Translations under genes and position numbers: made by a program
Notes under the pieces: model-generated
What the model saw: the letters and a program-made list of their open reading frames with translations, nothing else
What the model was told of the DNA's origin: nothing
Databases searched by the model: none
Assembly: GCA_934133175.1 (NCBI GenBank)
Contig: CAKPAX010000020.1
Location: 1 to 29,932 of the forward strand
Length of the DNA: 29,932 bases
Reading direction: 5' to 3'
Source of the DNA: an uncultured Clostridia bacterium
GTDB lineage: Bacteria > Bacillota > Clostridia > TANB77 > CAG-508
Shown here: piece by piece, positions 16,437 to 23,565 of the stretch
Numbering within the stretch: position 1 is the first letter of the stretch
Layout of the letters: the number at the start of each line of letters is the position of its first letter

Positions 16437-18073
16437 GGCAAATCTCCTTCTATTGTAACTTTTACTATTTTATCTTCTTTAACACCACTATTAGAAATTA
16501 CATCTGTTAAAATATTTGCAGATTTAAGCTTAGCTTTAAAATATCCTATCTGCTCATATTTCTCTGCTTGTGCTTCTATAACAATATGTCTTTTAGTTGT
16601 GTTTTGAATAGAAGTAATTTGTACATCTTCTGGAATAACTGTCATTATTTCATATAATAAATTTGGTATAGAATTTCTACTTTGATTTATATCGTTTATT
16701 CTATCTGATAATTCTTGTAAATTCTGTATTAATTTTGTATATTCATTTTTTCTTGTTTTTAACTTTGTATCATCACTTTTAGCAAGTGAAATTTGAGAAT
16801 TTGTATTTGTTATTAATCTTGCTATTTGTTCTTGTTTTTTATTTATTTGGTTTGTTAATAATGTTGAAAAAACACCAAATATTATTATAAATATTAAAAT
16901 TCCTATTGCTGTTCTAAGTAAGTTATATTCTACTCCATCAAGCTTACCACTAAAATCAAAATTCAAATCCCATCCATTTTTCTTTTTTGATGTACCACTC
17001 TTTTTATTATCAGCTTTGTTTGTTTTTTCTGTTTTTGATGATGTTGTTATTGCAAGTTTATCGGCAAGTGTAGTTTTTTTAAAGTTCATTCCTTCAATTC
17101 CTTCATTTAGTCCTTGCAATGCTAATGATATTGCTGAATTTACTTCTATATAGTCTTTAATATTTGTTTCTTTAATTAATTTTTTAATAAAATATGGTTT
17201 TAATATTTCACATTTTACACTTGTTAAATATTCTTGAAAATACAAATCAATATTGTTAATTACAGATGCTGTACCTGTTATATATACTGTTTCTATTCTG
17301 TTTAAGCTCTCATTAATTATTTTTTGTACTCTTCCTACTATATTAAACAATGTAGGCATTATATCTTCTAGATGTCCTTGTGTATCTTCTCCTAATTCTT
17401 TTCCTTCAGCTGTATATATTGTAGTATTTTTACATATTTCATAAGATTTAGAAAAAGAATTTTCTTTAATATTTATTTTTTGTAAAATCTCTTCACTACC
17501 TTGATCTAATGTTTCTACATCATAAATTTTTTGATCTATTATTGTAGTTATTCGTGTTTTGTTTTCTATGTTTACTATTATTGAATTTTGTCTTGGTGCT
17601 ATATCAGCAATGTTAGGAATAGTCATAGAAATTGGAGAAATATTTGTTAATCTGTATTTTGAAAAATCTTGTAATTTTTTATTAATTTCTATTTTATTTG
17701 CAGCAACATGTATTACTTTAATTTTTTCTTTATCATCAGTATTATTTACAAGTGCATATCTTTTTTCAAATACATTTGGATTATATCCTTTATCTGAACA
17801 ATAAGATTCAAATTCTACCTCTATAGCTTTTTGTAAATCCTTTTTTGATAATAGTGAAAACATATTAAAATAAGTATACATTTCCTCAGATAAATTTACA
17901 CTTATAGGTGTTTTATAACTATAAGTTTCTTCTATTATCTGATTTATAGCATTTGTTAAATTTTCATAGAATTTTATTCCAAATGACTCAATTTTTATAT
18001 TATCATGATCTTTGGAAACTTTAGCATATTTAATTATATTTTCTTCTACATACAATCCTAAGCATTGAGCCAT
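16433..18073 (-). CDS. PilM-PilN fusion protein of the type IV pilus
   Basis: The 546 residues combine two proteins usually encoded separately. Residues 1 to about 325 resemble PilM, the cytoplasmic actin-like ATP-binding protein (MAQCLGLYVEE opening, IIVNIENKTRITTI phosphate-loop region, VYITGTASVINNID near 263). A Lys/Ser/Thr-rich linker (about 330-370) leads to a membrane helix (386-407), a coiled coil (about 408-465) and a PilN domain (IPNLLYEIMTVIPEDVQITS, then a ferredoxin-like fold). In other bacteria PilM binds the cytoplasmic N-terminus of PilN; here the contact would be covalent. No stop or frameshift interrupts the frame. AAAGGAG precedes the ATG. It is the first gene of the operon. 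Confidence 0.82.
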   Translation of the reverse strand: MAQCLGLYVEENIIKYAKVSKDHDNIKIESFGIKFYENLTNAINQIIEETYSYKTPISVNLSEEMYTYFNMFSLLSKKDLQKAIEVEFESYCSDKGYNPNVFEKRYALVNNTDDKEKIKVIHVAANKIEINKKLQDFSKYRLTNISPISMTIPNIADIAPRQNSIIVNIENKTRITTIIDQKIYDVETLDQGSEEILQKINIKENSFSKSYEICKNTTIYTAEGKELGEDTQGHLEDIMPTLFNIVGRVQKIINESLNRIETVYITGTASVINNIDLYFQEYLTSVKCEILKPYFIKKLIKETNIKDYIEVNSAISLALQGLNEGIEGMNFKKTTLADKLAITTSSKTEKTNKADNKKSGTSKKKNGWDLNFDFSGKLDGVEYNLLRTAIGILIFIIIFGVFSTLLTNQINKKQEQIARLITNTNSQISLAKSDDTKLKTRKNEYTKLIQNLQELSDRINDINQSRNSIPNLLYEIMTVIPEDVQITSIQNTTKRHIVIEAQAEKYEQIGYFKAKLKSANILTDVISNSGVKEDKIVKVTIEGDLP

Positions 18074-18099
18074 AATATTCTCCTTTTAAATTTACTACT

Positions 18100-18127
18100 A
18101 ATATAATTTACAAAATATAAAAAACAA
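18100..18127 (-). promoter_or_regulatory. Candidate promoter of the type IV pilus operon
   Basis: On the minus strand TTGTTT (18122-18127) and TATATT (18100-18105) are 16 bp apart, just upstream of the pilM-N start. A second possible pair lies further up (TTGACT near 18221 with TAAAAT 16 bp on), so the operon may have two start points. The 200-nt gap to rsmB holds nothing else recognised. Confidence 0.4.
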
Positions 18128-18273
18128 TACTTGTATTTAATTTAAAATTTGTATATTTTTTCATTTTTTTGTAAAATTTACACACGTTTTGTATGATATT
18201 ATTTTATTATTTTTTCTTCAAAAGTCAACATCTTTCACTAAACTGTAATACAAATGTAATAAGATTGTAACAT

Positions 18274-19620
18274 TTAATTTTTTCTATGTAATTTACAAAT
18301 AAAAAAGCCATCATTTGTCTCGTTTGGATATATTTTTATATACTTCTCATCTACCAAATAATTATTTAATTCATCTTGGTCTTTATTATCTTTATATTCA
18401 CTTATTTCGAATTCCTTATTTTCATTTAAAAACTTTTCTATAATATTTTGGTTTTCTTCTTTGAAAATACTACAGGTAGAATATACCAATTCTCCACCTT
18501 TTTTTAAATATTTTGAACAAGTTTCTAAAATTTGCATTTGAATTTTTGTTATTTCATTAATATTTTCTTTTTGTCTCTGCCACTTTATATCTGGTTTTCT
18601 TCTTATTACTCCAATTCCTAAACACAATACATCTAATAAAATTTTATCAAATTTTTCAAAATATTCTTCCTTATATATTGTTGCATCATTTAAATAGGTC
18701 TCAATTATATTTATCCCTAACCTTTTATAATTTTGTTTTATCAAATTAAGTCTATGATTATATATATCCCACGCAATAATTTTTCCTTTATTATTCATTA
18801 TTTCTGCTAAATGAGTGGTTTTTCCTCCTGGTGCGCTACAAGCATCTAAAACAAATTCATTTTCTAATGGATTTAAAACAATAGAAGCCATACCTGCTGA
18901 TTCATCTTGTACTGTAAAATATCCATCTTTAAATAAATCCAAATTTTCTATGTCTTTTAGTCCATCTATTGTTATAAAATCATTTAATCTTCCATCCTGA
19001 CAATTTATTTTTTTCTCTTTTAATTTTTCTTTTAATTCATTTTTTGTTGTTTTTAATCTGTTTATCCTTATACTTGTTTTTGGTTTTATATTAAAACTTT
19101 TGCAAATTTCCTCTGTTTCTTTTTCATTTTTTTCTTTTAGTAATTCCTCTACAATCCACTCTGGAGTTGATGTTGTTTTTGAAATTCTTTCTATGTTATT
19201 TTCTATTTTATTAAATTCTTTCATATCTTCTTTATCAACTTTTCTTAGGACTGCATTTACAAAATTACTACTACCTTTATGACCATATCTTTTTGCTAAA
19301 TTAACACTTTCGTTTACCGCTGCTGCTTTTGGAATTTTATCTAAAAATATTATTTGGTATATTCCCATTCTTAAAATATTTAAAATCCATGGTGATATTT
19401 TTTTCATTTTTATACTTGAACATTTCTTTATTATTTCATCAATTGTTAATTTCCAAGAAACAGTTCCATAAACTATTTCTGATATTAAACCTATATCTCT
19501 TGAATCTAAATTATTTTTGTTTTGTTTTATCATTTCATCTAAAGCTAAATTAGAATACGTTTCTTCTTTATCTATTTTATACAGAGTTTTTAATGCAACT
19601 TCTCTTGTTTTATCTATCAT
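18274..19620 (-). CDS. rsmB: 16S rRNA (cytosine-967-C5)-methyltransferase RsmB
   Basis: RsmB methylates C967 of 16S rRNA using S-adenosylmethionine. The 448 residues show a NusB-like RNA-binding domain (1 to about 135) and the Rossmann methyltransferase domain: motif I DACSAPGGKTTHL at 259-271, motif IV DVLCLGIG at 330-337, RRKPDIKW after it, and motif VI YSTCS at 380-384 with the catalytic Cys. Motif IV normally reads D-x-PCSGxG; here Pro is Leu and Ser is Leu, while the Cys is kept. AAAGGAG lies before the ATG. The gene is monocistronic in this window and divergent from the dodecin-spoVA operon. Confidence 0.93.
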   Translation of the reverse strand: MIDKTREVALKTLYKIDKEETYSNLALDEMIKQNKNNLDSRDIGLISEIVYGTVSWKLTIDEIIKKCSSIKMKKISPWILNILRMGIYQIIFLDKIPKAAAVNESVNLAKRYGHKGSSNFVNAVLRKVDKEDMKEFNKIENNIERISKTTSTPEWIVEELLKEKNEKETEEICKSFNIKPKTSIRINRLKTTKNELKEKLKEKKINCQDGRLNDFITIDGLKDIENLDLFKDGYFTVQDESAGMASIVLNPLENEFVLDACSAPGGKTTHLAEIMNNKGKIIAWDIYNHRLNLIKQNYKRLGINIIETYLNDATIYKEEYFEKFDKILLDVLCLGIGVIRRKPDIKWQRQKENINEITKIQMQILETCSKYLKKGGELVYSTCSIFKEENQNIIEKFLNENKEFEISEYKDNKDQDELNNYLVDEKYIKIYPNETNDGFFICKLHRKN

Positions 19621-19715
19621 TTATTTTCTCCTTTATAATTTTGTCCAATTTTATAATATACAAATTATCTTTTGAATAATTATATTATTAAAAGAAAATA
19701 TTTTCCATATATTTT

Positions 19716-19745
19716 GTATATTTTTTCAATTTTAGGAAAATATAT
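19716..19745 (+). promoter_or_regulatory. Candidate sigma-G-like promoter of the dodecin-spoVA operon
   Basis: GTATA (19716-19720) is followed after 18 nt by AATATAT (19739-19745). This roughly follows the sigma-G pattern expected for spoVA genes (GNATA, about 18 nt, CATnnTA), but the first base of the -10 box deviates. It is inferred from the operon's known forespore role as much as from the match. Confidence 0.3.
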
Positions 19746-19771
19746 TTTTAAAAGATTTTAGGAGGTATTTT

Positions 19772-19987
19772 ATGGATATAGAAAAACATTTAATTGTTAC
19801 AGGTTCTTCAAACGTTTCATGGAAGGATGCTATTGTAAAAACAATACGTGAAGCATCAAAAACAATCGATTATATATCATCTGTCAAAATTTTAGAACAA
19901 AGAGCAAATATAGATGGTGACAGAATTTCTGAATATTTTGTTGATATAGATTTAGGATTTATTTTAGATTTAAATAGAAAAAAATAG
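19772..19987 (+). CDS. Dodecin family flavin-binding protein
   Basis: Dodecins form hollow dodecamers that bind flavin dimers or coenzyme A and buffer them. The 71 residues match the family pattern and length: a first strand HLIVTGSS, the conserved Trp in SWKDAI (Trp17, which stacks on the flavin), the helix EASKTIDYISSV, then VKILEQRANI and ISEYFVDIDLGFIL. AGGAGG precedes the ATG. It is the first gene of the operon, with spoVAC starting 12 nt after its stop, so it is almost surely cotranscribed with spoVA and probably made in the forespore. No link between dodecin and spoVA is known to me; the pairing is an observation. The family assignment is firm, the ligand unknown. Confidence 0.9.
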   Translation: MDIEKHLIVTGSSNVSWKDAIVKTIREASKTIDYISSVKILEQRANIDGDRISEYFVDIDLGFILDLNRKK

Positions 19988-19999
19988 TTAGGAGGATTT

Positions 20000-20464
20000 A
20001 TGAAACCATTAGATACAAAAAAAGGTTATCAAGAATATGTTGATAAAAAATCACCTAATTCACCTATATTAAAAAATTGCTTTAATGCATTTTGGGTTGG
20101 TGGTTTAATTTGTTCTATTGGACAAGTTATTTTATCAATTTGCAAGCAAAGAAGTTTAAGTGTCGAAACTTCTGGTACCATCGTTTCTATTATACTAATA
20201 GGCATTAGTGCATTTTTAACAGGATTAAATATATTCAATAAAATTGGAAAATTCGCAGGTGCAGGTTCTTTAGTTCCTATAACTGGATTTGCTAATTCTA
20301 TCGTGGCTCCAGCTATGGAATATAAATCTGAAGGATATGTCATGGGAGTTGGTGGAAAAATGTTTACAGTTGCAGGTCCTGTTTTAGTATTTGGAATATC
20401 TGCTTCTATAATAGTTGGATTAATCTACTTAATATTTAATACCCAAGCAATAACTTTAGTTTAA
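20000..20464 (+). CDS. spoVAC: Stage V sporulation protein AC
   Basis: SpoVAC is a membrane component of the channel that moves calcium dipicolinate into the forespore and out at germination. The 154-residue protein has a hydrophilic start (MKPLDTKKGYQEYVDK) and four or so hydrophobic helices (about 30-48, 58-78, 88-105 and 122-147). It has the family's FNAFWVGGLICSIGQ segment, FAGAGSLVPITGFANS and a conserved MFTVAGPV near 121. SpoVAE carries a related GAGATVPLTGFG block, as expected for paralogues. AGGAGG precedes the ATG. It lies between dodecin and spoVAD. Confidence 0.95.
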   Translation: MKPLDTKKGYQEYVDKKSPNSPILKNCFNAFWVGGLICSIGQVILSICKQRSLSVETSGTIVSIILIGISAFLTGLNIFNKIGKFAGAGSLVPITGFANSIVAPAMEYKSEGYVMGVGGKMFTVAGPVLVFGISASIIVGLIYLIFNTQAITLV

Positions 20465-20476
20465 GGAGATGATTTT

Positions 20477-21478
20477 ATGCAAAAAATAGGAAAACAAACA
20501 ATAAAATTTGATAATCCCCCAACAATAACTCAAACAGCAAGTATTGTAGGACCAAAAGAAACCGATGGGCCTCTTGCAAAATATTTTGATCAATGTTTAG
20601 AAGACGAATTTTGGGGTGAAAATAGCTGGGAAAAAGCTGAAAGTAAAATAATTAAAGAAACAGTCAATACATTAATTGCAAAATCTGGTATTCCATCAGA
20701 AAAAATAGATTATTGTTTTGCAGGAGATCTATTAAATCAATGTATTTCCTCAAGTTTTGGTTTAAGAGATTTAAATATTCCTTTCTTTGGAATATTTGGT
20801 GCATGTTCTACCTTTGTAGAAGGTATGAGTTTATCTGCAATTCTTGCAGAAGCAGGTATGGAAAATGTCATGTGTGCAGCATCTAGTCACTTTTGTAGTG
20901 CAGAAAAACAGTTTAGATTTCCTCTTGAATTAGGAAACCAAAGAACTCCTACCTCTCAATGGACTGTTACAGGAGCTGGTGCGGCATTAATTTCTAAAAA
21001 TGGTTCAGGTCCTTATATAACACATATAACTCCTGGCAAAATAGTTGACATGGGAATTAAAGATGCTAACAATATGGGAGCAGCTATGGCTCCTGCCGCT
21101 TGTGATACTTTAATTACTCATTTAAAAGATACTGAAAGAAAGCCAAGTTATTATGATGCCATAATAACTGGAGATTTAGGACATGTTGGTAAATCTATTT
21201 TGATAGATTTAGCAGCATCAAAAGGTTATAATATAAAATCAAATTACAATGATTGTGGTGTATTAATATTTGACCAACAAAAACAGGATACTCATGCCGG
21301 TGGAAGTGGATGTGGATGTTGTGGAAGCGTATTTTCCGGATATTTCTTTAAACAATTACAAGATAAAAAATTAAAAAGAATTTTACTTATTGCAACAGGT
21401 GCTTTAACTAATTCTACTAGTAGTCAACAAGGTGAATCAATTCCTGGTATCGCTCATGCAATAAGTATAGAATTATAG
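20477..21478 (+). CDS. spoVAD: Stage V sporulation protein AD, dipicolinate-binding
   Basis: SpoVAD has a thiolase-like fold without thiolase activity and binds dipicolinic acid on the forespore membrane. The 333 residues show the family landmarks: KQTIKFDNPP at the start, IVGPKETDGPL, CFAGDLLNQC near 83, FGACSTFVEG near 108, SSHFCSAEKQFRFPLELG near 137, QWTVTGAGAALIS and the glycine/cysteine run HAGGSGCGCCGSVF near 272. TAAGGAG sits 9 nt before the ATG and overlaps the spoVAC stop codon region. It starts 12 nt after spoVAC ends, and spoVAE follows after 12 nt, a tightly packed operon. Confidence 0.96.
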   Translation: MQKIGKQTIKFDNPPTITQTASIVGPKETDGPLAKYFDQCLEDEFWGENSWEKAESKIIKETVNTLIAKSGIPSEKIDYCFAGDLLNQCISSSFGLRDLNIPFFGIFGACSTFVEGMSLSAILAEAGMENVMCAASSHFCSAEKQFRFPLELGNQRTPTSQWTVTGAGAALISKNGSGPYITHITPGKIVDMGIKDANNMGAAMAPAACDTLITHLKDTERKPSYYDAIITGDLGHVGKSILIDLAASKGYNIKSNYNDCGVLIFDQQKQDTHAGGSGCGCCGSVFSGYFFKQLQDKKLKRILLIATGALTNSTSSQQGESIPGIAHAISIEL

Positions 21479-21490
21479 TGAGGTGTTATT

Positions 21491-21877
21491 ATGGAATTTT
21501 TACAAAGTTTTGATTGGATGCAACTTTTAAGATGTTTTGTAGTTGGTGGTCTAATTTGTGTTATAGGTCAAATTCTTATTGATAAAACAAAACTAACACC
21601 TGCAAGAATTTTAGTTTTATTTGTAACTACAGGAACTATTTTAGGTGGATTAGGAATTTATAAATATTTAGTAGATTTTGCTGGTGCTGGCGCTACTGTA
21701 CCTTTAACAGGGTTTGGATATAATTTAGCCAAAGGTGCAATTGAAGGTGTTAAAGAATCAGGAATTGTTGGTGCATTTACAGGTGGAGTTAAAGCTTCTG
21801 CTGGTGGAATTGCTGCTGCTGTATTTTTTGGTTACATTGCTTCACTTATCTCAAAACCAAAAATGAAAAAACAATAA
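21491..21877 (+). CDS. spoVAE: Stage V sporulation protein AE (SpoVAEb type)
   Basis: This is the third membrane component of the SpoVA dipicolinate channel. The 128 residues have several hydrophobic helices, the family's MQLLRCFVVGGLICVIGQIL opening, FAGAGATVPLTGFGYNLAKG in the middle and a basic KPKMKKQ end. It lacks the extra soluble SpoVAEa protein found in Bacillus; the three-gene AC-AD-AE set is the usual clostridial form. GAGGTG precedes the ATG. The stop codon overlaps the left arm of the 20-bp inverted repeat that encloses repeat copy 2. Confidence 0.94.
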   Translation: MEFLQSFDWMQLLRCFVVGGLICVIGQILIDKTKLTPARILVLFVTTGTILGGLGIYKYLVDFAGAGATVPLTGFGYNLAKGAIEGVKESGIVGAFTGGVKASAGGIAAAVFFGYIASLISKPKMKKQ

Positions 21878-22095
21878 ATTAAAACTAAATATTTTATTTT
21901 TACAAGTTATCAATAAAAAAATCTATATACTGTTTTGCAATGCCGCGTAGCGAGCAACCAGAGCGTTAGCGGAGGGCGAATGAAGCATCCTTCCTTAGAA
22001 AGGGATCCGAAGGATGCGACAACAAGGCATAAAAAACATTATATAGATTTTATATAAATATTATTAAGACTAACCAAAATATTTAGTTTTAATTT
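21876..22095. repeat. GC-rich structured dispersed repeat, copy 2, nested in a larger inverted repeat
   Basis: The inner 134-bp element (21918-22051) is the inverse-oriented counterpart of 2739-2869. Its terminal stem (21918-21936 with 22033-22051, one mismatch) differs in sequence from that of copy 1 yet still pairs. In the core, ATGCC (21940-21944) pairs with GGCAT (22026-22030), whereas copy 1 has ATGTC with GACAT, a compensatory change. Around it is a perfect 20-bp inverted repeat (21876-21895 with 22076-22095). This looks like a terminator stem of spoVAE with the element lodged in its loop. The whole can fold as one long branched hairpin. Confidence 0.82.
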
Positions 22096-22098
22096 AAA

Positions 22099-22131
22099 AA
22101 AAATAGTATAGCTACAAACTATACTATTTTT
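22099..22131 (-). terminator. Terminator of infC-rpmI-rplT
   Basis: A perfect 13-bp stem (22099-22111 with 22119-22131) with a 7-nt loop sits just past the rplT stop and is followed by a T-run on the minus strand. Confidence 0.85.
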
Positions 22132-22147
22132 CTGTTTTATTAAATTT

Positions 22148-22498
22148 CTATGCTTTTTTTGCAATTTCAGCAATTTCTGTGAAAGCTTTTGGATCACTAA
22201 CTGCTATTTCAGCTAACATTTTTCTGTTTATTGTTACATTAGCTTTCTTTAATCCAGAGATTAATTTACTGTATGTTAATCCATTCATTCTTGCAGCAGC
22301 ATTAATTCTTGTTATCCATAATTTTCTAAAATCACTCTTTTTATCTTTTCTTCCAACATAAGCATATGATAAAGATTTCATAACAGCTTGGTTAGCCATT
22401 CTAAATCTATAATGTTTTGCTCCATAATATCCTTTTGCTTGTTTTAAAACTTTTTTATGTCTTGCTCTTGTTGTTCTTGCTGTTTTTACTCTTGCCAT
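22148..22498 (-). CDS. rplT: 50S ribosomal protein L20
   Basis: L20 binds 23S rRNA early in 50S assembly and in many bacteria represses its own operon. The 116 residues are of normal length and carry family landmarks: MARVKTARTTRARHKKVLK, AKGYYGAKHYRFRMANQAVMKS, FRKLWITRINAAAR and GLTYSKLISGLKKA. An AAGGTG site lies before the ATG. It is the last gene of the classical infC-rpmI-rplT operon; its product may act on the leader at 23278-23426. Confidence 0.98.
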   Translation of the reverse strand: MARVKTARTTRARHKKVLKQAKGYYGAKHYRFRMANQAVMKSLSYAYVGRKDKKSDFRKLWITRINAAARMNGLTYSKLISGLKKANVTINRKMLAEIAVSDPKAFTEIAEIAKKA

Positions 22499-22532
22499 TT
22501 ATTTCACCTTCCTTATTATTTTTAATTAAATT

Positions 22533-22733
22533 CTAATTTCCATATGGTAATAATTTTTTTATTGTATTTTCGCAGCTCTTATCTGCATATTCAGATGCTC
22601 TGCTTGATAATTTTTGTCTTTTTGTTTTATTTGCTAATAAATGTCTTCTATTAGCTGATGTTCTTTTTACTTTTCCTGTTGCTGTTATTGAATATCTTTT
22701 TTTAGCAGCTTTGTTTGTTTTTAGTTTTGGCAT
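22533..22733 (-). CDS. rpmI: 50S ribosomal protein L35
   Basis: L35 is a small, basic 50S protein. The 66 residues match the family: MPKLKTNKAAKKRYSITATG, KVKRTSANRRHLLANKTKRQK and the C-terminal IKKLLPYGN. AAAGGAG lies upstream of the ATG. It sits between infC and rplT with short gaps of 34 nt on each side. Confidence 0.98.
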   Translation of the reverse strand: MPKLKTNKAAKKRYSITATGKVKRTSANRRHLLANKTKRQKLSSRASEYADKSCENTIKKLLPYGN

Positions 22734-22767
22734 AAGCCATCGCTCCTTTCATTTTATTGTATATATA

Positions 22768-23277
22768 TTAAGCTTTTTTAGATAGCATAATAAACATATT
22801 TCTACCTTCTAATTTTGGTTTTTTCTCAACTACAGAAACATCTTCAAGTTCCTTAATAAATTTTTCTAATACATTTTCTCCTAATTTAACATTATTTACT
22901 TCTCTACCTTTAAATCTAACTGTAATTTTAACTTTATTTCCATCTTCTAAAAATTTTCTTGCATTTTTAGATTTAAAACCAAAATCATGTTCTTCTATAT
23001 TAGGTGTAATTCTTATTTCTTTAATCTCTAAAACTTTTTGTTTTTTCTTAGCTTCTTTTTCCTTTTTTGCTTGCTCAAATTTATATTTTCCATAATTCAT
23101 TATTTTGCAAACAGGTGGATTAACATTTGGTGCAACTAATACTAAATCTAACTTTTTATCTTCAGCTTTTTCTAAAGCTTCTTGTAAAGAAATAACTCCT
23201 AATTTTTCTCCTTCATCACTAATAAGTTGTACTTCTTTAGCTTTAATTTGACCATTAATTGGTAATTCTTGTTTTAT
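22768..23277 (-). CDS. infC: Translation initiation factor IF-3, probable AUA start
   Basis: IF-3 binds the 30S subunit and checks the start codon. The two-domain layout is clear: N-domain LPINGQIKAKEVQLIS to about residue 75, a Lys-rich linker, and C-domain IRITPNIEEHDFGFKSKNARKFL. GGAGGT lies at 23285-23290. With the AUA at 23275-23277 the spacing is 7 nt and the protein is 169 residues. The in-frame ATG at 23290-23292 lies inside that ribosome-binding site, and the longer frame back to 23427 reads through the leader. infC is known for non-AUG starts (AUU in E. coli and Bacillus), which let IF-3 limit its own synthesis, so an AUA start is plausible. Confidence 0.9.
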   Translation of the reverse strand: MKQELPINGQIKAKEVQLISDEGEKLGVISLQEALEKAEDKKLDLVLVAPNVNPPVCKIMNYGKYKFEQAKKEKEAKKKQKVLEIKEIRITPNIEEHDFGFKSKNARKFLEDGNKVKITVRFKGREVNNVKLGENVLEKFIKELEDVSVVEKKPKLEGRNMFIMLSKKA

Positions 23278-23426
23278 ATAAAACACCTCCATTAAAATAA
23301 AGATTGATTTTTTGTTACAAATCAATCTTACCCACTTTATTATAAAACAATATTTTATATTGAATTTAAAATCTAACCTTTTTCCTAATAGATAAGGTGA
23401 GAAGTGGATAACTTCTTCTTGCAACA
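23278..23426 (-). promoter_or_regulatory. Structured leader of infC (L20-leader type)
   Basis: The leader of about 150 nt contains a terminator-like hairpin just before the infC ribosome-binding site (11-bp stem 23300-23310 with 23319-23329, then TTATTTT on the minus strand). A long-range pairing is possible between AAGTGGATAA at 23402-23411 and TTACCCACTT at 23328-23337, with one G-U, next to that hairpin. This fits attenuation or autoregulation by L20, known for Firmicutes infC leaders, but the match to the described fold was not computed. Confidence 0.55.
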
Positions 23427-23432
23427 TATATG

Positions 23433-23461
23433 ATTATATATTTCTTTTTGTATTTTGTCAA
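23433..23461 (-). promoter_or_regulatory. Consensus promoter of infC-rpmI-rplT
   Basis: On the minus strand it reads exactly TTGACA (23456-23461), 17 bp, TATAAT (23433-23438), a perfect sigma-A consensus, as expected for a ribosomal protein operon. Confidence 0.9.
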
Positions 23462-23499
23462 TAGTTTACAATTAATTTTAATAAATTTGCTCAAAATAC

Positions 23500-23528
23500 T
23501 TGTTTTTTTACTGTTTTTATAAGATAAT
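23500..23528 (+). promoter_or_regulatory. Candidate promoter of the VirD4/TraG-like gene
   Basis: TTGTTT (23500-23505) and GATAAT (23523-23528) are 17 bp apart, divergent from the infC promoter. Confidence 0.45.
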
Positions 23529-23565
23529 ATATATGTAATATTTTGTTTTGAAAGGATAATCAAAT

